From: a virus
Virus record (IMG/VR): IMGVR_UViG_3300044616_001110
Coordinates: 1 to 39,920 of that record
Strand: one strand, 5' to 3'
Length of the DNA: 39,920 nt
Below the pieces are notes generated by a model. That model did not search any database. It had not been told where the DNA came from and saw only the letters and a program-made list of their open reading frames with translations. Within the stretch, counting starts at the first letter, position 1, and the number at the start of each line of letters is the position of its first letter. The translations under genes were made by a program, and so were the position numbers. This document shows, in pieces, positions 37,662 to 39,920 of this stretch.

Positions 37662-37690
37662 ATTATACCTCGGGGGTTTGGGTTTGTCAA
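37662..37690 (-). promoter_or_regulatory. Sigma70-like promoter, leaderless spacing
   Basis: TTGACA (37685-37690), 17-bp spacer, TATAAT (37662-37667), six bases to ATG 37655. The -35 overlaps the stop of the 48-aa gene. Confidence 0.85.
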
Positions 37691-37833
37691 GTCTCGGGGG
37701 AAGGAATCACGACCTGCAACATGCAGTCGTTGCACAGTTCGAATGCTTCCCAATCTTCACCATCGGGATAGTCAATGCGAACCTTGGTCAGTTCTTCCTC
37801 AAACTCTTCGTTGCATCCGCAGCAAGTGTTCAT
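37687..37833 (-). CDS. Small zinc-ribbon-like protein (48 aa)
   Basis: MNTCCGCNEEFEEELTKVRI, then ELCNDCMLQVV: two CxxC-type knuckles, so a probable zinc finger. GAGAGGA lies seven bases before the ATG. It follows tRNA-Arg by 20 bases and is likely released by tRNA processing. Unknown role. Confidence 0.65.
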   Translation of the reverse strand: MNTCCGCNEEFEEELTKVRIDYPDGEDWEAFELCNDCMLQVVIPSPET

Positions 37834-37853
37834 GGGTTCCTCTCTTGGTTAAG

Positions 37854-37927
37854 CGTTCCCGGTTGGATTCGAACCAACGACCTGCCGCTTAGAAGGCGGC
37901 TGCTCTATCCTGCTGGGCTACGGGAAC
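37854..37927 (-). tRNA. tRNA-Arg (TCT)
   Basis: Acceptor GTTCCCG/CGGGAAC, anticodon loop CTTCTAA, T-loop TTCGAAT, discriminator G. Confidence 0.95.
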
Positions 37928-37931
37928 AAAT

Positions 37932-38023
37932 GGAAGGGGTACTACTACGGCCTTTGCGGAAAGAATATGTTTTTCTTTTAACATATTCCGTGACCCGACT
38001 ATATCCGATTTGTTCGCCCTTCC
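37932..38023 (-). ncRNA. Structured RNA between tRNA-Leu-like and tRNA-Arg
   Basis: Outer stem GGAAGGG/CCCTTCC (38017-38023/37932-37938); inner 9-bp hairpin GAATATGTT/AACATATTC (37980-37988/37963-37971). A further hairpin GGGTG-CCTT/AAGG-CACCC with one bulge (38029-38051) follows tRNA-Leu. No ORF. Unknown family. Confidence 0.5.
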
Positions 38024-38056
38024 GTGTTGGGTGCCTTGAAGAAGGACACCCGGTAA

Positions 38057-38129
38057 TAGCGCGAGTGGGAGTCGAACCCACACTTTGTTGATTTTGAGTC
38101 AACTGACTCTGCCGTTGGTCTACCGCGCC
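38057..38129 (-). tRNA. tRNA with CAA anticodon (Leu-type codon) but short variable arm
   Basis: Acceptor GGCGCGG/TCGCGCT with G-T pairs at both ends; anticodon loop CTCAAAA gives CAA (UUG codon). The variable region is only five bases (AAAGT), whereas Leu tRNAs normally have a long arm. T-loop TTCGACT and discriminator A are normal. Charging identity is uncertain. Confidence 0.85.
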
Positions 38130-38138
38130 GTGATCCCC

Positions 38139-38167
38139 ATTCTAGAACAGATCGGGGGTGCTGTCAA
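38139..38167 (-). promoter_or_regulatory. Promoter of the tRNA-Leu-like/tRNA-Arg unit
   Basis: TTGACA (38162-38167), 17-bp spacer, TAGAAT (38139-38144), nine bases before the tRNA. Confidence 0.8.
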
Positions 38168-38414
38168 GTCTGAATTCTGAATTTATTTTTTCATAAAATT
38201 CAGAGTTGTGTGGGACGATCTTTTCATGGAGCCTGCCCACGTTGATGTGTTCGCCTACGTCATCCTTCGCATCGTAGTAGGCATCGATGAGTTCTTTTGG
38301 AGGGTTGGAGTTTCCTTCCAACCAGTACTCCATCACCTGATCCATCACGATTGCGAGTCGGTCGTATGCACGGCATGCGCCAGTAAGAAGTTCGATTGTC
38401 TCTTCGTTTGTCAT
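38142..38414 (-). CDS. Small acidic protein behind tRNA-Lys (90 aa)
   Basis: Read from ATG 38414 (MTNEETIELLTGACRAYDRL), TT after the last base of tRNA-Lys; the longer frame runs through the tRNA. Helical and acidic, ending FRLDSTPDLF. Unknown function. Its stop lies within the next promoter. Confidence 0.7.
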   Translation of the reverse strand: MTNEETIELLTGACRAYDRLAIVMDQVMEYWLEGNSNPPKELIDAYYDAKDDVGEHINVGRLHEKIVPHNSEFYEKINSEFRLDSTPDLF

Positions 38415-38416
38415 AA

Positions 38417-38489
38417 TGCCTCCGGTGGGGTTCGAACCCACGACCAATAGATTAAAAGTCTACTGCGCTACCAACTGCGCTACAGAGGC
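38417..38489 (-). tRNA. tRNA-Lys (TTT)
   Basis: Acceptor GCCTCTG/CGGAGGC, anticodon loop CTTTTAA, T-loop TTCGAAC, discriminator A. Confidence 0.95.
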
Positions 38490-38497
38490 GAATGCCC

Positions 38498-38526
38498 ATT
38501 ATAACCGATGGGCTGCGGCTTGTCAG
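38498..38526 (-). promoter_or_regulatory. Promoter of tRNA-Lys
   Basis: -35 CTGACA (38521-38526), 17-bp spacer, TATAAT (38498-38503). Confidence 0.8.
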
Positions 38527-38529
38527 TAA

Positions 38530-38877
38530 TTATCCGTCTGACGGCGGATCGGACTCGTTGGGTTCGAAGGGGAACATCTGCCGCTCCGTTTCATCCGCGT
38601 ACCTTTCGTAAGAGGTCATCAGACGCTCCTGAACGAGCATGAGGAACGCAGACCAACCGATGTCGATGTCGGGCTTGCGACGGTTCTCCAACTCCTCCTT
38701 GATGTGGGAGGCAATTCTATCCGCTCCACCGTGTGCCATCATGCGAAGCACGGGCTTGGTGTACCAGTTGGGGACTTGGCTCACCATCATGGCAAGAGCC
38801 TCACACAACTGCTGCGGGGTCGGTTCGATGAGGGGGGTCTTGTCCGAATCGAAGAAGCCTTCAAACTTGTTCTTCAC
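38530..38877 (-). CDS. Small helical protein (115 aa)
   Basis: GTG start at 38877 overlapping the upstream stop (GTGA). MKNKFEGFFDSDKTPLIEPT, then a helical domain (LCEALAMMVSQVPNWYTKPV, HIKEELENRRKPDIDIGWSA). C-terminus Pro/Asp-rich. No family recognised. Ends just before the tRNA-Lys promoter. Confidence 0.65.
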   Translation of the reverse strand: MKNKFEGFFDSDKTPLIEPTPQQLCEALAMMVSQVPNWYTKPVLRMMAHGGADRIASHIKEELENRRKPDIDIGWSAFLMLVQERLMTSYERYADETERQMFPFEPNESDPPSDG

Positions 38878-39104
38878 GATGCAGTCCTTTCTTTGATGAT
38901 GTTCTGAATGTTGATGATGAAGTAGTACTCCTCGTCGGTCACCATGTCGGGACTGCTCATTGCTCCGAGGATGCTATACGCCATCGACATACGCCGGATG
39001 GATTCTTCATCTTCCATCCATTCGGGATTGTTTGTGACGAAATCCGCGACCTCGTTGATTATGTCGCTGATGTCGCAGGTTGTGGGTCGGTTTGGCTTGT
39101 GCAT
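38874..39104 (-). CDS. Small acidic protein (76 aa), leaderless
   Basis: MHKPNRPTTCDISDIINEVA, then FVTNNPEWMEDEESIRRMSM; helical. ATG six bases after TACAAT. Its start overlaps the 3' end of the 119-aa gene. Unknown function. Confidence 0.65.
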   Translation of the reverse strand: MHKPNRPTTCDISDIINEVADFVTNNPEWMEDEESIRRMSMAYSILGAMSSPDMVTDEEYYFIINIQNIIKERTAS

Positions 39105-39418
39105 GGTGGTATTGTATCAGATGCGTGGGAGGAAGTCACTATTACGCTGTGAAAGAAATTTACTTGTTTTGCGTACCGGATGAAGTCCTCAATCTTCTCT
39201 TTCGGCAGTTCGACCGACAGGTCTAGCGTGTAGGTTCCGGTGCCGAAGACTGGACGCTGGTCTACGTGCGTGTAGATTCGAACATCGAACATCCCAGTCG
39301 GGTCTGCATAGGCGAAGCATTGAAAGACGGTCTTGACCATCTTCTGCAACCTGCGCTTATGCCATCCCATTGAATTGGTCAACGGGCAATGCATCAGAAT
39401 CTCCACGGTGGCGATCAT
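39059..39418 (-). CDS. Small alpha/beta protein (119 aa)
   Basis: ATG overlaps the upstream stop (ATGA). MIATVEILMHCPLTNSMGWH, then FQCFAYADPTGMFDVRIYTH and ELPKEKIEDFIRYAKQVNFF. The last 30 residues (SQTDPQPATSAT) overlap the promoter and start of the next gene and look poorly folded. Unknown function. Confidence 0.6.
   Translation of the reverse strand: MIATVEILMHCPLTNSMGWHKRRLQKMVKTVFQCFAYADPTGMFDVRIYTHVDQRPVFGTGTYTLDLSVELPKEKIEDFIRYAKQVNFFHSVIVTSSHASDTIPPCTSQTDPQPATSAT
39111..39139 (-). promoter_or_regulatory. Sigma70-like promoter, leaderless spacing
   Basis: -35 GTGACT (39134-39139), 17-bp spacer, TACAAT (39111-39116), six bases to ATG 39104; inside the 119-aa gene. Confidence 0.7.
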
Positions 39419-39660
39419 TCGTCCTCCCCGTGGTTGAAGTCGGGGACATCACGGTCAAGGTCATCGTGACCGTAGCCGTACTCGTCATCCTCGTCGGAGT
39501 GGTCGTACTCACCCGCCATGCGGCGCGCCTCTTCCTCGCTGTAGCCCTCCTCCATCAGTTCCGCGACCATCTCCTCCACATCGTAGGAGTCATCGTAGGA
39601 GAGCGTGTTGGCATCGTACTCGTTGGTTTCGGACTCGTAGTTGTTATCGGGGTTGCTCAT
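39415..39660 (-). CDS. Very acidic small protein (81 aa), leaderless
   Basis: MSNPDNNYESETNEYDANTL then a UBA-like helical motif VEEMVAELMEEGYSEEEARR and a strongly acidic C-terminus (DEDDEYGYGHDDLDRDVPDF). Could mimic nucleic acid or bind basic proteins (inference). ATG six bases after TACAAT; ATGA overlap with the next gene. Confidence 0.65.
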   Translation of the reverse strand: MSNPDNNYESETNEYDANTLSYDDSYDVEEMVAELMEEGYSEEEARRMAGEYDHSDEDDEYGYGHDDLDRDVPDFNHGEDE

Positions 39661-39666
39661 GGAAGC

Positions 39667-39694
39667 ATTGTATCACAGTCTGTGGGGATGTCAG
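39667..39694 (-). promoter_or_regulatory. Sigma70-like promoter, leaderless spacing
   Basis: -35 CTGACA (39689-39694), 16-bp spacer, TACAAT (39667-39672), six bases to ATG 39660. Nearly identical to the CobT-like promoter. Confidence 0.8.
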
Positions 39695-39736
39695 TAATTG
39701 GGTCGAATTTATTTTGGTTTTTTGGGGGGTGTCCGC

Positions 39737-39812
39737 GCTACTATCAGGGGGGACCAATAACACACCGTCCACTCAAAAATCAGAAATTCCTCTGAGGAAT
39801 TTCTGATAGTAG
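39737..39812 (-). repeat. CTACTATC/GATAGTAG bracketed hairpin element, copy 4
   Basis: Arms at 39737-39744 and 39805-39812; inner stem ATCAGAAATTCCTC / GAGGAATTTCTGAT (39779-39792/39794-39807), followed on the minus strand by TTTTT, so it could terminate transcription. About 43 bases before the -35 of the 81-aa gene. Confidence 0.8.
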
Positions 39813-39824
39813 CTCAAAAGAACG

Positions 39825-39907
39825 TGACCCGCCCTAAAGAGGAACGGGTCAGAGGTCTGCAGGAGATCGTCCACTCCTGCACCTTATGGCGTAACGTTCA
39901 CCATAAG
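39825..39907 (-). ncRNA. Three tandem hairpins at the window edge
   Basis: Three perfect 7-bp stems in a row: CTTATGG/CCATAAG (39883-39889/39901-39907), GCAGGAG/CTCCTGC (39859-39865/39874-39880), TGACCCG/CGGGTCA (39825-39831/39845-39851). No ORF seen; likely a structured RNA or 3' end, cut by the window. Confidence 0.45.
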
Positions 39908-39920
39908 ACCGTCCGCGTTT

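Overview
The window is a slice of a large T4-like (myovirus-type) tailed-phage genome. The evidence is T4-type late promoters (TATAAATA, CTAAATA or CATAAATA), virion-type proteins that resemble those I recall from marine T4-like phages, a B12-dependent ribonucleotide reductase, a CobS-like AAA+ ATPase, a GroES-like co-chaperonin, twelve tRNAs, and dense overlapping small genes. No terminase, portal, capsid or polymerase gene lies inside the window, so genus and host cannot be named. A circularly permuted, two-piece tmRNA suggests a host lineage that uses that form (alphaproteobacteria, cyanobacteria, some betaproteobacteria); this is inference.

Layout. (1) 1-3.0 kb: the 3' part of nrdJ, tRNA-Asn, a structured RNA behind a late promoter, a RuvC-like resolvase, and an FmdB-type zinc ribbon plus HNH pair on the minus strand. 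(2) 3.0-14.0 kb: plus-strand, AT-rich late genes with low-complexity virion-type proteins, a RecB-like nuclease and a protein with homing-endonuclease-type DNA-binding modules. (3) 14.0-17.2 kb: minus-strand small genes interleaved with two late genes and tRNA-Gly. (4) 17.3-22.1 kb: a 1602-aa fibre/spike-like protein. (5) 22.5-23.9 kb: an RNA locus with tRNA-Met, a pseudoknot-rich RNA, tRNA-Thr, tRNA-Tyr, one ORF, then the permuted tmRNA. (6) 23.9-25.5 kb: two late genes. (7) 25.6-29.4 kb: minus-strand early/middle genes punctuated by tRNA-Gln, -Glu and -Pro (GroES-like, SpoU methyltransferase, kinase-like protein, small membrane proteins). (8) 29.4-31.2 kb: three overlapping late genes. (9) 31.4-39.9 kb: a visibly GC-richer minus-strand region with a CobT-like VWA protein, a CobS-like AAA+ protein, many small ORFs, tRNA-Ile, -Arg, -Leu-like and -Lys, and four copies of an unusual hairpin element bracketed by CTACTATC and GATAGTAG.

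The dominant theme is translation control. Eleven minus-strand genes have a sigma70-like promoter whose -10 box ends six bases (seven in one case) before the ATG, so their mRNAs should be leaderless. Several late promoters sit just as close to start codons. Four further genes begin exactly TT-ATG after the last base of a tRNA, so tRNA 3' processing would release nearly leaderless mRNAs. Genes inside operons instead use ATGA, GTGA or TAATG overlaps or Shine-Dalgarno sites. Together with the tRNAs, tmRNA, a SpoU-type RNA methyltransferase and several uncharacterised structured RNAs, this looks like an organised phage translation programme. No database search was run; family names rest on motifs read by eye.
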